Source: an uncultured Granulicella sp. (GTDB taxonomy: Bacteria > Acidobacteriota > Terriglobia > Terriglobales > Acidobacteriaceae). Taken from it: a stretch of DNA of 64,000 nucleotides. A model generated the notes under the pieces. That model was not told where the DNA came from and did no database searches. It saw nothing but the letters and a program-made list of their open reading frames with translations. The translations under genes were made by a program, and so were the position numbers. Below are positions 54,956-64,000 of the stretch, piece by piece. Location of the stretch: the NCBI GenBank assembly GCA_903932155.1, contig CAIZFH010000229.1, positions 30,272-94,271 on the forward strand. Direction: 5' to 3'. Positions within the stretch are counted from its first letter, which is position 1. Every line of letters starts with the position of its first letter.

Positions 54956-57379
54956 TTACTCGGTATTAGAGGACGGCGGAGGCATCTCCATCTGCTCGAA
55001 CAGCGGATCCATCTGCTTTCGGGAGCCGGTAAACAGGTCGACCGGAGGTTTGCGAAGCACCAGCATCTTGCGATAGAGAACGTCCTCAAGATCGGAATTG
55101 ATCCCCCAACCGGCGAGATAGCTGAGCCGCAGGTCGTCGTCCGTGCTGATCTCGGCTCCCTTCAGCCAGGGTGCCAGAGTGGTCGCGTTCCCGATGTACA
55201 TCGAGAACAAATCTGTAATGGAATTGATGCCAACCTCACTCAGCGATTCCCGGACATTGGCATAGTCCGGGCGGCTGACGCGGGCCAGCACTTCATCCAG
55301 GTTGATCTTCAAGGGCGCGTCCTGCCCCATGAACACCATGTCGTAACCCTGGCCGTCGCGCAGGTTGGCCCATACGGTACCGTTGGGAAATGCCGCGAAA
55401 AATGTCGCCAGCTCGGTGCGTATGGTCGGCTCATCGGTCTCGTACAACGGAACGTACAGCGTGAAGAGACCGCCCGTATTCAGATGCGCCTTCACTGCTT
55501 CGAAGTACTCCTTCGAGTAGAGCGCGGCCGTGCCTTTGATGAAGACGTCAAGCGGATCGGATGCGATGATGTCGAACTTCTTGGTCGTGGTCAACAGGTA
55601 GTGCCGCGCATCGTCGAAGACGATATGGGTTCGCGGATCAAGCGCGACATGGTAGTCCTCGTTGCCGAAGAAGCGAGTGGATGCCGGTGGAATCACCGGT
55701 TCAATCTCGCACACCGTGATCTCCCGCACGCTGGGATACAAGGTAAACGTCCCCGCGGATACACCCGCGCCGAAGCCTATGCCGAGAATCGATTGCGGGT
55801 TGGGATGCAGCAGCGCCGGCAGATGCCCAACCATGCGCTGCAGCTTCATGTCATAGATCTCGGTGGTGGCTTCAACGTGGCCGTTGACGTTGACGTAGAT
55901 GGTGCCATTGCTCCATCGTGTGATTGCAACCGACGAGTTTCTGCCCTCCGCCGTATACAGCACCGTCGAACTGCCTGCATCGCGGGCCATCATGCGGCCG
56001 TAGGCGATAAGTTCGCCGGGAACAGGATCGATGCTGCCCGCAAGCACCGCCGCGAGCAGGATGCCGGCAACCGCGTAGGCGCCTCCCTTAAGAGTAATCA
56101 GGGCGCGGCCAAGCAGGACCAGCGCGCCAGTTATAGAGACAATCACAAGCAGCTTCTGCGTCTCCTGCGAGCCAATCCAGGGGATCAAGACGAGGCTTAC
56201 GGCGAGAGCGCCGACGATGCCTCCCAGCGTATTCGCCGCATAGACCTTGCCCGCAACCTGGCCCGGATCGTCGTTCGGCTCTTGTAACGCGGCGCAGGCC
56301 AGCGGGAAACTCGCACCCCAAAATATAGTCGCCGGCTGGATCGCCACCAGGCAGCGCTTCAGGTCAAGCCAGTAGATTCGCCAGGCATCCTGTGTGGTCA
56401 ACACATCGTCGACCCATCCCGGAAGTATGTGGATGATCGCAAACGCAGTCCATGCAATGCCGCAGGCGATGCATACCTGCGACCATCCAAGCCCGGCGCG
56501 CGCCTCCATCCTCAATCTACCCAGCACCCGCGTCGCCATGCTACTGCCCACTGCCAGGCCCAGCAGGAATACCGCCAGAATAAGGGAGAAGACATACACC
56601 GTGCCCAGCAGAAGCATGCTCAGCAGCCGCGTCCACACCACTTCGGCACCGAGGGCGGTCGCGCCGGAGAGCCCAATGACGAGGTATACCGGCCAGCGCG
56701 ATCCAGCCGAATCGCCGGTGACAGTCGCAGGGAACGGCTTCTCCGCGGCAAGCTCCACGGTCGGCATGCGGCACCACAGAATGAGGCTGAATCCGGCAAT
56801 AGCTACGTTAACCGCAGCCGCAAACAACGTGGCAGTCAATGCGTTGTAAAAGCGAAGCAGCACAAATCCAGCGAAGATGCAGCCCACAACCGCACCGGCC
56901 GTGTTCGCGCCGTAAAAATAAGCCAGCGTGTAGGTGTCGTCCTGTTCATGCTTGAAGCAGCGCAGAATGGTTGGCAGCGATGCGCCCATCAGTATGGTCG
57001 GCAACAGCATGCATGCAGCGGCCAGCACTCCGCGCAGCAGCATGCCGGGCAGTCCGTGCTGCGCGCCCGCAATGTAAGCGCGGTCAAGAAACGGTAGTCC
57101 AAGCTCGACCAGAAGTGCACAGACAGCGATGCCGCCTTCGAGTACCGCATAGGTCAGCATGGGAGCGCGCTGCAGTGCGCGCAGGTTCACCAGCCACAGG
57201 CTGCCGATGCATAGGCCACCCATGAAGGTCGCCAGCAGTATCCCAAGGGAGACTGAGGTCGATCCAATCGCAAGTTGCAGTAGCTGGTACCACACAACTT
57301 CATAGATCAACGCGCAGAAGCCGCTGCCAGCGAACAAGAAGAGAAGTGGCAGGGTTCCCTTCTCGGTATAGGTTTTCAA
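54956..57379 (-). CDS. Membrane-fused spermidine-synthase-like protein
   Basis: 807 residues. The N-terminal 400 or so residues form around ten hydrophobic helices (LLFLFAGSGFCALIYEVVWYQLLQLAIGS and ALGAEVVWTRLLSMLLLGTVYVFS repeats, each with the Glu-Val-Val-Trp motif). The rest is a spermidine-synthase-fold methyltransferase-like domain: ILGIGFGAGVSAGTF for cofactor binding, VCEIEPVI, and FDIIASDPLDVFIKG. Such fusions are common in soil bacteria, but few have a proved substrate; polyamine synthesis is not certain because the Asp-Asp catalytic context differs. It is flanked by 38-base direct repeats. No operon partner. Confidence 0.82.
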   Translation of the reverse strand: MKTYTEKGTLPLLFLFAGSGFCALIYEVVWYQLLQLAIGSTSVSLGILLATFMGGLCIGSLWLVNLRALQRAPMLTYAVLEGGIAVCALLVELGLPFLDRAYIAGAQHGLPGMLLRGVLAAACMLLPTILMGASLPTILRCFKHEQDDTYTLAYFYGANTAGAVVGCIFAGFVLLRFYNALTATLFAAAVNVAIAGFSLILWCRMPTVELAAEKPFPATVTGDSAGSRWPVYLVIGLSGATALGAEVVWTRLLSMLLLGTVYVFSLILAVFLLGLAVGSSMATRVLGRLRMEARAGLGWSQVCIACGIAWTAFAIIHILPGWVDDVLTTQDAWRIYWLDLKRCLVAIQPATIFWGASFPLACAALQEPNDDPGQVAGKVYAANTLGGIVGALAVSLVLIPWIGSQETQKLLVIVSITGALVLLGRALITLKGGAYAVAGILLAAVLAGSIDPVPGELIAYGRMMARDAGSSTVLYTAEGRNSSVAITRWSNGTIYVNVNGHVEATTEIYDMKLQRMVGHLPALLHPNPQSILGIGFGAGVSAGTFTLYPSVREITVCEIEPVIPPASTRFFGNEDYHVALDPRTHIVFDDARHYLLTTTKKFDIIASDPLDVFIKGTAALYSKEYFEAVKAHLNTGGLFTLYVPLYETDEPTIRTELATFFAAFPNGTVWANLRDGQGYDMVFMGQDAPLKINLDEVLARVSRPDYANVRESLSEVGINSITDLFSMYIGNATTLAPWLKGAEISTDDDLRLSYLAGWGINSDLEDVLYRKMLVLRKPPVDLFTGSRKQMDPLFEQMEMPPPSSNTE

Positions 57380-57547
57380 TGTGTTATTTCCCGTGTTTCT
57401 GAATTGTACAAACTATAGTGAGGCGGGGATTGATTGTCGAGAAGTACTCGTGGGATGACGACAGCACACATGTTCTTATTCGACGCGCTGCCTGCTCCGT
57501 GCAGCAATAGAAACCCGCACCCCATCCCATGCGTCCAATCTCATGTT

Positions 57548-57709
57548 ATGCAAAAGTCAGCCTGGATCTGGTTTGTCGGGTGTGCCGTCTGGTTCTTGGA
57601 CGGCGTGGAGCAGCTTCACGTCCATGCCCAGGCGCACGCCGAACTCGCCTTCATGCTCGCCATGCTCTTCCTCGTCGCCGGCTTCTTCTATCGCAATCAG
57701 AAAAAATAA
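57548..57709 (+). CDS. Small two-helix membrane protein
   Basis: 53 residues: SAWIWFVGCAVWFLDGVEQL, a His-rich turn (HVHAQAHAEL), and AFMLAMLFLVAGFFYRNQKK with a basic end. The two hydrophobic segments and the histidine turn give a hairpin topology with both ends probably in the cytoplasm. The upstream frame reaching 57434 is unlikely. No clear ribosome binding site. I have an impression of similar short proteins in Acidobacteria, but no function. A damaged second copy of its start is at 54909. Confidence 0.6.
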   Translation: MQKSAWIWFVGCAVWFLDGVEQLHVHAQAHAELAFMLAMLFLVAGFFYRNQKK

Positions 57710-57756
57710 AACGCGGCGCACACATTGGCACGCCACGCTACAACTCACAACTGCTT

Positions 57757-58632
57757 CTACGCCTTGCCCAGCACCTTCGCCATCATCGCGCCAATCTCCG
57801 CCGGCGACTTCACCACATGAATGCCCGCCGCCGTCATCGCCTCCATCTTGCTGGCGGCCGTGCCCTCGCCGCCGCTGATGATCGCGCCCGCATGTCCCAT
57901 GCGGCGTCCCGGAGGCGCCGTCTGCCCCGCGATGAACCCAACCACCGGCTTCTTCACATACTGCTTGATGAATGCTGCGGCCTTCTCCTCGGCCGTGCCG
58001 CCGATCTCGCCGATCATGACGATCGCCTCGGTCTCCGGATCGTCGTTCAGCAACCGCAGCGCGTCGATGTGGGTCGTCCCGATGATCGGGTCGCCGCCAA
58101 TGCCGATCGCCGTCGACTGCCCGATGCCGCGCGTCGTCAACTGGTACACCGCCTCGTAGGTCAGCGTGCCCGAGCGCGACACGATCCCCACCGAACCCTC
58201 CTTGTGGATCCGCCCCGGCATGATGCCCACCTTTGCCTTGCCCGGCGAGATCACCCCAGGACAGTTCGGCCCCACCAGGCGAGATTTCGACCGCTTCACA
58301 ATCTCCCACACCTTCACCATGTCCAGCGTCGGAATGCCCTCCGTAATGCAGACGATCAGCGGAATCCCGCTCGCCTCGGCCTCCAGAATCCCGTCCGCGG
58401 CAAACGGCGGCGGCACAAAGATCATGGTCACATTCGCGCCCGTCTCTTTCACCGCCTCTTCGACCGTGTTGAAGACCGGCCAGCCCTCGTGCGTGATCCC
58501 GCCCTTGCCCGGCGTCACTCCGCCCACCACCTTGGTCCCGTATTCCTCGCAGCCCTTGGCGTGGAACGTCCCCTCGCGCCCGGTAATGCCTTGTACGATG
58601 AGGCGGGTGTTTTTATCAACGAGAACGGCCAT
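57757..58632 (-). CDS. sucD: Succinyl-CoA synthetase alpha subunit
   Basis: TCA-cycle enzyme subunit of 291 residues that makes ATP or GTP from succinyl-CoA. The CoA-binding Rossmann part ([20 protein letters not shown]) and the phosphohistidine loop with His247 ([10 protein letters not shown]) are complete; [11 protein letters not shown] and [13 protein letters not shown] are further marks. It is the distal gene of an operon with sucC, but a 561-base gene stands between them. The gap from that gene is 26 bases. Confidence 0.95.
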   Translation of the reverse strand: MAVLVDKNTRLIVQGITGREGTFHAKGCEEYGTKVVGGVTPGKGGITHEGWPVFNTVEEAVKETGANVTMIFVPPPFAADGILEAEASGIPLIVCITEGIPTLDMVKVWEIVKRSKSRLVGPNCPGVISPGKAKVGIMPGRIHKEGSVGIVSRSGTLTYEAVYQLTTRGIGQSTAIGIGGDPIIGTTHIDALRLLNDDPETEAIVMIGEIGGTAEEKAAAFIKQYVKKPVVGFIAGQTAPPGRRMGHAGAIISGGEGTAASKMEAMTAAGIHVVKSPAEIGAMMAKVLGKA

Positions 58633-58658
58633 GTGTATCTCCCATGATGCTATTTAGA

Positions 58659-59219
58659 CTATTGAATCATTGCGGCAAATATGGATGCAGCTTTATCGCT
58701 TCGCTTCAGTTTGTAGTTAACGACTCCTGGCACCGTTAGACCAGCCTGAAACGTCTTCTCTGACACATTCAGCAGGTCTTTATTGACGGCCCAACATCTG
58801 CCGATCAACATAAACTCCAACTCGCGAATAGAGTTCACCTTAGTCTTGCGTTTCTTCTCCCCGACTGTAGATTTCATCAGCTTTGTCGGCGATGTCGTCC
58901 GTGGAAGCAGGAAGACGTAAACGCTGCCCTTCCTTCTGTGCTCGGCAAGCCTGACAAATGGGCTGTTTGGTTTGTTATGGCCGTGCTGATAGAAACGGCT
59001 ACCGAACGTCTGCTTGCGGGTAAGACCGACATACCATGGACGGAATTTCTCTTTGCCGATCTTCGTGGTCAGCACGTAAACGCCCATGCCCTTTGGCAAA
59101 TCTTCGAAACCAGACTTGGCTGATACGCATTCCCAAAACAATTTCAAACTCTGCCGTGTCACCTTGCCGGACTCGCGGCAAAGCTCGTATGGTCCGAATG
59201 TTCCGAAGGTCGCTGGCAC
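58659..59219 (-). CDS. GIY-YIG-like protein inserted between sucC and sucD
   Basis: 186 residues from GTG 59219, five bases after the sucC stop, with AGGAG at the end of sucC serving as ribosome binding site. GMGVYVL (46-48 GVY) and PWYVGLT (63-65 YVG), followed by GSRFYQHG, an acidic ELEF near 133-136 and a later Asn, reproduce the order of GIY-YIG nuclease residues. A lysine-rich loop (GEKKRKTKVNS) could touch nucleic acid. The DNA is visibly more A/T-rich than the flanking suc genes, a sign of transfer. No close family is recognised. It may be a nuclease of a mobile or defence type, or a degenerate relative. Confidence 0.65.
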   Translation of the reverse strand: MPATFGTFGPYELCRESGKVTRQSLKLFWECVSAKSGFEDLPKGMGVYVLTTKIGKEKFRPWYVGLTRKQTFGSRFYQHGHNKPNSPFVRLAEHRRKGSVYVFLLPRTTSPTKLMKSTVGEKKRKTKVNSIRELEFMLIGRCWAVNKDLLNVSEKTFQAGLTVPGVVNYKLKRSDKAASIFAAMIQ

Positions 59220-59224
59220 GCTCG

Positions 59225-60397
59225 TTAGCTCCTCGCCGCTGCGACAGCCAAATCGGCAGCCTCTTTCATCGTTGCTCCCACTTGGAACTTAATACCGGAC
59301 TCCGCAAGTATCTTCCTGCCCTCTTCAACATTCGTGCCCTCAAGCCGGAGAATGATCGGCAACTTCACATCCAGCTTCCTGGTCGCCGCCACCACCGCCG
59401 ACGCCAGCACATCCACGCGCAGAATCCCGCCAAAGATATTGATGAAGATCGCCTTCACATGGGGATCGCTGAGCAGGATTGCGAACGCGCTCTCGATCTG
59501 CTCCTGGCTGGCGCTGCCGCCCACATCCAGAAAGTTCGCCGGCGATCCGCCCGCGTAGCTGATGATGTCCATCGTCGCCATGGCCAGCCCCGCGCCGTTC
59601 ACCATGCACGCGATGTTGCCGTCCAGCTTGATGTAGTTCAGGTTGAACTTCGACGCCTGCACCTCCAGCGGGTCTTCCTCCGCCAGGTCGCGCAGCTCCT
59701 TCAGGTCCTTGTGCCGGAACATCGCGTTGTCGTCGAAGTTGATCTTGCAGTCCAGCGCCATCAGCCCGCCGTCCGCTGTGGTGATGAACGGGTTGATCTC
59801 CATCAGCGTCGCGTCGCATTCCACGTATGCCTTGTACAGCCCCATCATGAACGCCACCGCCGGGTTGATCTGCTTGGGGTCCAATCCCAGCTTGAAGGCC
59901 AGCCGGCGCGCCTGATACGGCTGCAGGCCGATCGCAGGCTCGATGGTCTCCTTGTAGATCAGCTGCGGAGTGTCGTGCGCAACCTGCTCAATCTCCATGC
60001 CGCCCGCCTGCGACGCCATGAACACAATCTTGGCCGACGCGCGGTCCAGCACCAGCCCCAGATACAGCTCCCGCTCGATGGCCGAACCCGCCTCGATCAG
60101 TAGCCGCTGGACTTTTTGCCCCGAAGGGCCTGTCTGGTGGGTGACAAGCTGCATCCCCAGGATCGCCTTCGACGCCGCATCCGCAGCCTCGATCGTCTTC
60201 ACCAACTTCACGCCGCCGCCCTTGCCCCGTCCGCCGGCATGAATCTGGGCCTTCACCACCACGGCCAGATTGCCCTTGCTGAACAACGCCTTGGCCGCCG
60301 TGTCCGCCTCTTCCACCGTGGTGGCCATCTCGCCATCGGGCACGGGAACGCCGTACCTCCGCAGAATCTCTTTTGCCTGGTACTCGTGGATCTTCAT
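59225..60397 (-). CDS. sucC: Succinyl-CoA synthetase beta subunit
   Basis: 390-residue subunit with the ATP-grasp fold that binds nucleotide and succinate. [72 protein letters not shown] and INIFGGILR are family landmarks. ATG 60397 gives the canonical N-terminus; the longer frame from 60472 is not supported. It is the head of the sucC-inserted gene-sucD unit. sucC and trpD are divergent across 211 bases with no other gene. Confidence 0.95.
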   Translation of the reverse strand: MKIHEYQAKEILRRYGVPVPDGEMATTVEEADTAAKALFSKGNLAVVVKAQIHAGGRGKGGGVKLVKTIEAADAASKAILGMQLVTHQTGPSGQKVQRLLIEAGSAIERELYLGLVLDRASAKIVFMASQAGGMEIEQVAHDTPQLIYKETIEPAIGLQPYQARRLAFKLGLDPKQINPAVAFMMGLYKAYVECDATLMEINPFITTADGGLMALDCKINFDDNAMFRHKDLKELRDLAEEDPLEVQASKFNLNYIKLDGNIACMVNGAGLAMATMDIISYAGGSPANFLDVGGSASQEQIESAFAILLSDPHVKAIFINIFGGILRVDVLASAVVAATRKLDVKLPIILRLEGTNVEEGRKILAESGIKFQVGATMKEAADLAVAAARS

Positions 60398-60608
60398 GGT
60401 TTGTCTCGGTCCTAAATAGAAAAAATGCTCGCGATTCGATACTAGTGGATTGGCGCGAGCCGGAGCAATCACCCAGCCTCATTTCGTGCGTTTATCGCTC
60501 AATATAGTCGATTATCGTTCAATTGAACGCGCGGCGACCCACCGTTTCCAGGCGTGACCGCAGAAACCCATTGCCTAGCAGCCGCCCGCGCCTGATACCC
60601 TTTCCCTC

Positions 60609-61709
60609 ATGGCTCTGCATGAATACATGAAGCGCGTCGTCGAACAGCGCGAACTTCTCTCGCGCAGCCAGGCGCGCGCCCTGCTCGACCAGGTCCTCGC
60701 CGGAAGCACTGAAGCCGCCGAGCCCGGCAGCCCGCACTCGCTGCAACTCGCCGCGCTGCTCGGAGCTATCAGTGCCAGGGGCGAGACCGCAGCCGAGCTG
60801 GCCGGGTTCGCCGACGCCATGCTCGCCGCTGCAATCCCCGTGCCGCTGGACGAAGCCGAGCGAAGCCTCCTGGTCGACACCTGCGGCACCGGAGGCGACG
60901 ACACCGGCACCTTCAACATCTCCACCGCCGCCGCGCTGGTCGCCGCCGCAGCCGGTGCCTCCGCCGGGAGCGGAATGATGGTCGCCAAGCACGGCAACCG
61001 CGCCGTCACCTCGCAGTGCGGCTCGGCCGACGTCCTCGAAGCCCTCGGCATTCCCATCGCGCTCAGTCCAGCCGCCGGGGCCGCATCCCTGCGCCGCCAT
61101 CGTTTCGCCTTCCTGCACGCCCCCGGCCTGCATCCGGCGATGAAGGCCGTCAATCCCCTGCGCCGCGCCCTCGGCGTGCGCACCGCATTCAACGTCCTCG
61201 GCCCGCTGGCCAACCCCGCCGGAGCCCGCGCCCAGGTCATGGGAGTCTACTCCGCGCACCTGGTCCCCATCGTCGCCGAGGCCATGCACCTGCTCGGCGT
61301 GCGCCACGCCTTCGTCGTCCACGGAGCTACCGCAAACGGCACAGGAATCGACGAACTCTCCATCTCCGGCCCAACCCAGATCGCCGAGGTCCGCGGCGAC
61401 TCCGTCACCTTCTACCAGCTCACGCCCCAACAGGTCGGCCTCGCCTCCGCCCCCATCGACAGCCTGCGCGGAGGCGATGCCGCCGCCAACGCCGCCATTC
61501 TGTGCGCTATCTTTGCCGGAGAACCCGGCCCCCGCCGCGACGTCGTCCTGCTGAACGCCGCCGCCGTCCTTATCGCCGCCGGCGTCGTCCCGTCCGCAAC
61601 TCCAGAGAGCCACGAAGCCTTCCGCGCCGCCATCGCCCTTGCCGCCAAGGCCATCGACTCCGGTGCAGTCACTGCCCTGGTCGCCGCCCTCGCCCACAGG
61701 GAACCATAA
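60609..61709 (+). CDS. trpD: Anthranilate phosphoribosyltransferase
   Basis: Joins anthranilate and PRPP in tryptophan synthesis. 366 residues, slightly long. DTCGTGGDDTGTFNIST binds PRPP, KHGNRAVTSQCGSADVLEALG forms the second loop, and NPLRRALGVRTAFNVLGPLANPA the anthranilate region. An Asp/Glu pair for Mg (HGATANGTGIDELS) is present. No Shine-Dalgarno sequence is visible before ATG 60609. Other trp genes are not in the window, so trpD is detached from its pathway neighbours here. Confidence 0.95.
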   Translation: MALHEYMKRVVEQRELLSRSQARALLDQVLAGSTEAAEPGSPHSLQLAALLGAISARGETAAELAGFADAMLAAAIPVPLDEAERSLLVDTCGTGGDDTGTFNISTAAALVAAAAGASAGSGMMVAKHGNRAVTSQCGSADVLEALGIPIALSPAAGAASLRRHRFAFLHAPGLHPAMKAVNPLRRALGVRTAFNVLGPLANPAGARAQVMGVYSAHLVPIVAEAMHLLGVRHAFVVHGATANGTGIDELSISGPTQIAEVRGDSVTFYQLTPQQVGLASAPIDSLRGGDAAANAAILCAIFAGEPGPRRDVVLLNAAAVLIAAGVVPSATPESHEAFRAAIALAAKAIDSGAVTALVAALAHREP

Positions 61710-61812
61710 CCCCTCCCCCCGCGTACAATCTTCCAGCAGACTGCCTCTCAGCTCTTAGCGCACTCCTAGCACCTAGAACCCAGTACCTAGCACCTAATCC
61801 AGGAGAGTCATC

Positions 61813-62184
61813 ATGGCCGCATTTCCCCAGACCAATGCCCCCACCGCCACCTCACTCGACCCTTCGATGGTCACCACCGCTCTGGAGCTTCCGGGCTACC
61901 GCATCGTGCGCAATATCGGCGTGGTGCGCGGCATAGTCGTCCGCTCGCGCAACCTGTTCGGCACAATCGGTGCTGGGCTGCAGACTATCCTCGGCGGCAA
62001 CATCACTCTGTACACTCAGCTCTGCGAGAAGACCCGCCAGGACGCCTTCGCCATGATGGCGGAGCACGCAGCCCAGGCCGGTGCCAACGCCGTCATCATG
62101 GCCCGCTACGACGCCAATGAACTGATGCAGGGCGTCACAGAGGTCCTTGCCTACGGCACCGCCGTCGTTGTACAAAAAATATAG
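61813..62184 (+). CDS. ybjQ: YbjQ (UPF0145) family protein
   Basis: 123-residue cytoplasmic protein. After a short disordered lead comes the YbjQ fold: LPGYRIVRNIGVVRGIVVRSRN, the GAGLQTILGGN turn, and AMMAEHAAQAGANAVIMARYD, often described as a heavy-metal-binding-like pentamer. The role is unknown. AGGAGAG lies six bases before ATG 61813. It is followed by the VOC protein gene after two bases, so they are probably cotranscribed. Confidence 0.85.
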   Translation: MAAFPQTNAPTATSLDPSMVTTALELPGYRIVRNIGVVRGIVVRSRNLFGTIGAGLQTILGGNITLYTQLCEKTRQDAFAMMAEHAAQAGANAVIMARYDANELMQGVTEVLAYGTAVVVQKI

Positions 62185-62186
62185 TC

Positions 62187-62600
62187 ATGGCACGAGTCAC
62201 CGGCATCGGCGGCATCTTCCTACGCGCTCACGATCCCCAGGCGCTCGCCGCCTGGTATGCCAAACACCTCGGCATCCAGCTCAACGACTGGGGTGGCGCC
62301 CAGTTCCTCTGGTCCGATGAGGTTCCACCCACCACCGGCAGCACCGCCTGGTCCCTCTTTCCTGCCGACACCAAATACTTCGGGCCCGGCAAAGATGAAG
62401 TCCCGCAGGCCGTCATGATCAACTACCGCGTCGACGATCTTGACGCCCTGATAGCCCAGCTTTCCGCCGCCGGTGTCTCCATCGACCCCAAACGCGAAGA
62501 CGCCAGCTACGGTCGCTTTGCCTGGATCTCCGATCCTGAGGGAAATCGTCTCGAACTATGGCAGCCCCTCATCGCCGCCGAGGCCGACCACCCCGAGTAG
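62187..62600 (+). CDS. VOC-family (glyoxalase/bleomycin-resistance-like) protein
   Basis: 137 residues with the paired beta-alpha-beta-beta-beta modules of the vicinal oxygen chelate fold: GGIFLRAHDPQALAAWYAKHLGI at the start and ISDPEGNRLELWQP at the end, where the Glu of LELW is the usual metal ligand. The N-terminal His or Gln ligand position is occupied by Phe-Leu-Arg, so metal binding is not certain. The substrate cannot be predicted. Start two bases after ybjQ. Confidence 0.85.
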   Translation: MARVTGIGGIFLRAHDPQALAAWYAKHLGIQLNDWGGAQFLWSDEVPPTTGSTAWSLFPADTKYFGPGKDEVPQAVMINYRVDDLDALIAQLSAAGVSIDPKREDASYGRFAWISDPEGNRLELWQPLIAAEADHPE

Positions 62601-62714
62601 CAGCTCGCCGCCGCATCTGTTGGCAACAGTGCTGGGCCAGTAAATGTAACACGTCGGCGGCCTCTTCTTCGCAATTTATTTGCCTTAGCCCCTGTAGAAG
62701 CCTAGAATTGAACT

Positions 62715-64000
62715 GTGCCTTTGCCGCAGCCCCAAAAAACAACCGTTCCAACGCCCGACCACAAACGCTACTTCATCGAAAAGCTCGGCCTCTCCGAGCG
62801 ATTGATGGAGCGTTGCCTGGGCGAGGCACTTTCTGCTGGCGGCGAGTACGCGGACCTCTACTTCGAGTCCGTCACCTCCACCTCGCTGGGCATCGACGAA
62901 TCGCTGGTCAAGTCCGCCAGCCAGGGTATCAGCGTCGGCTGCGGCATCCGCGTCCTCTCCGGCGAGCGCACCGGCTACGCCTACACCGACGACCTCTCTT
63001 CCGAACGCCTGCTGCGCGCCGCCCGTACCGCCGCGCTCATCGCTAGTGGCCCTGCCACGGAGCGCGTCGCGGGCTTCCGCCACACATCCGACGAACCCAC
63101 ACTGTATCCCATTGCCGGGGCAGCCGCCGATGCCGAGATCGCCGCGAAATTACTTCTCATCCAGCGCGCCGACAAGGCTGCTCGCGACTTCGACCCGCGC
63201 ATTACGCAGGTCCGAGCTGGATTTAACGACGAGCTGCGCCGCATCCTGATCGCCGCATCTGATGGCACCTTTGCCTCTGACACACAGCCCCTCGCGCGCC
63301 TCAACGTCTTTGTCATCGCCAAGGACGCCTCTGCCAACCAAGGCGCGGGCAGCACTACGCGCGGCACATCCGGCGGCGGAGGCCGCGTCACCCTCGACTT
63401 CTTTGAAGGCACCAAGTCTCCCGAACACTTTGCCCGCGAGGCCGCCCGCACCGCGATACTGCAACTGGACGCTATCGCAGCCCCGGCAGGCGAGATGCCC
63501 GTCGTCCTCGGCCCTGGATGGCCTGGTGTCCTGCTGCACGAGGCCGTCGGCCACGGTCTCGAAGCCGACTTCAACCGCAAGAAGACCTCCGCCTTCGCCG
63601 GACTGATCGGCCAGAAGGTCGCCAGCGAAAAAGTTACCGTCGTCGACAACGGCCGCATGCCCAATCGCCGAGGTTCGATTAACCTCGACGACGAGGGAAA
63701 TCCGACGCAGGAGACCGTCCTGATCGAGAATGGAATCCTTCGCGGCTACCTCTCCGACAAGCTCTCCAGCCGCCTCATGGGGACGCCCAACACCGGCTCC
63801 GGCCGCCGAGAGAGCTACCATCACATCCCCATGCCGCGCATGACCAACACCTACATGCTCGCCGGAACGGACCAGCCCGAAGACATCATCAAGTCCGTTC
63901 AGCGCGGCCTTTACGCCGTCAACTTCGGCGGCGGCCAGGTGGACATCACCAACGGAAAATTCGTCTTCTCCGCCTCCGAGGCCTACCTCATCGAAGACGG
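62715..64000 (+). CDS. tldD: TldD-family metalloprotease (gene runs off the right edge)
   Basis: TldD and TldE form a zinc peptidase that trims unfolded peptides, such as microcin leaders and antitoxins. 428 residues are visible. The zinc motif HEAVGH is at 275-280 in [20 protein letters not shown]. Upstream are [23 protein letters not shown] and GYAYTDDLS, and downstream [40 protein letters not shown] and [24 protein letters not shown]. GTG 62715 is the likely start, though no strong ribosome binding site is seen. The C-terminus lies beyond the window. Confidence 0.93.
   Translation, partial: [428 protein letters not shown]

Noticed and set aside
60519-61697. A 392-residue Gly-rich minus-strand frame
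   Set aside because: It is opposite trpD and reflects the reversed codon bias of that gene.

Overview
The window looks like chromosomal DNA of a soil Acidobacteriota bacterium, most likely of the Terriglobus/Granulicella/Edaphobacter group. The evidence is a TIGR03435-family protein (a family expanded in Acidobacteria), an Oar-like TonB receptor with an N-terminal carboxypeptidase-regulatory domain, secreted enzymes carrying RR-x-F Tat leaders, a secreted protein type typical of the phylum, moderately high GC and many dispersed GGGTGCCCCAT hairpin repeats. Taxonomy is inferred from protein families only. No rRNA, tRNA, CRISPR array, transposase or phage gene was seen.

Layout. Positions 1-11.2 kb are housekeeping: transketolase (partial), Mn-type superoxide dismutase, a TIGR03435 protein, serA, an FmdB zinc ribbon, gatB, mfd and an Hsp15-like S4 protein, separated by repeat-rich gaps. 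Positions 11.7-52.5 kb form a large catabolic island for pectin, especially rhamnogalacturonan I side chains and backbone. It holds GH2, GH35/DUF5597, GH42, GH35, two GH28 proteins, a PL4 rhamnogalacturonan lyase, a GH106 rhamnosidase and a GH106-like enzyme, a CE15 esterase, KdgF, two MFS transporters, a TonB receptor and a LacI regulator. Embedded in it is a tartrate module: tartrate dehydrogenase (ttuC-like) with its own MFS transporter on the plus strand, converging on D-tartrate dehydratase (tarD) and a DctA-type dicarboxylate symporter on the minus strand. GH42, PL4, GH28, tarD and dctA are five consecutive co-directional genes with gaps of 7 to 106 bases, so pectin cleavage and tartrate use may be co-transcribed. 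Positions 53-64 kb return to housekeeping: an aldehyde dehydrogenase, ndk, a fused membrane/spermidine-synthase-like protein, sucC and sucD with a foreign-looking GIY-YIG-like gene between them, trpD, ybjQ, a VOC protein and tldD (partial).

How the genes may work together (inference). Secreted Tat- and Sec-exported enzymes cut pectin backbone and side chains. The TonB receptor and MFS carriers move products inward, KdgF opens 4,5-unsaturated uronates, and LacI probably controls the region through palindromic sites near 40.3 and 46.7 kb. C4 hydroxy-acids would feed oxaloacetate and glycerate metabolism through TarD and TtuC.

The most unusual non-coding features are three families of repeats. 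Family A is a set of eleven hairpins with constant flanks and exchangeable, base-pair-compensated stems. Family B is a 230-295 base leader present three times, each time directly upstream of, and in the same orientation as, an unrelated housekeeping gene (serA, the S4 protein, an aldehyde dehydrogenase). The third is local tandem duplications of 276 and 147 bases. Several gene remnants record recent rearrangement: an orphan Tat leader, a duplicated DUF296 tail, a truncated pectate-lyase-like start and a duplicated start of a small membrane protein.
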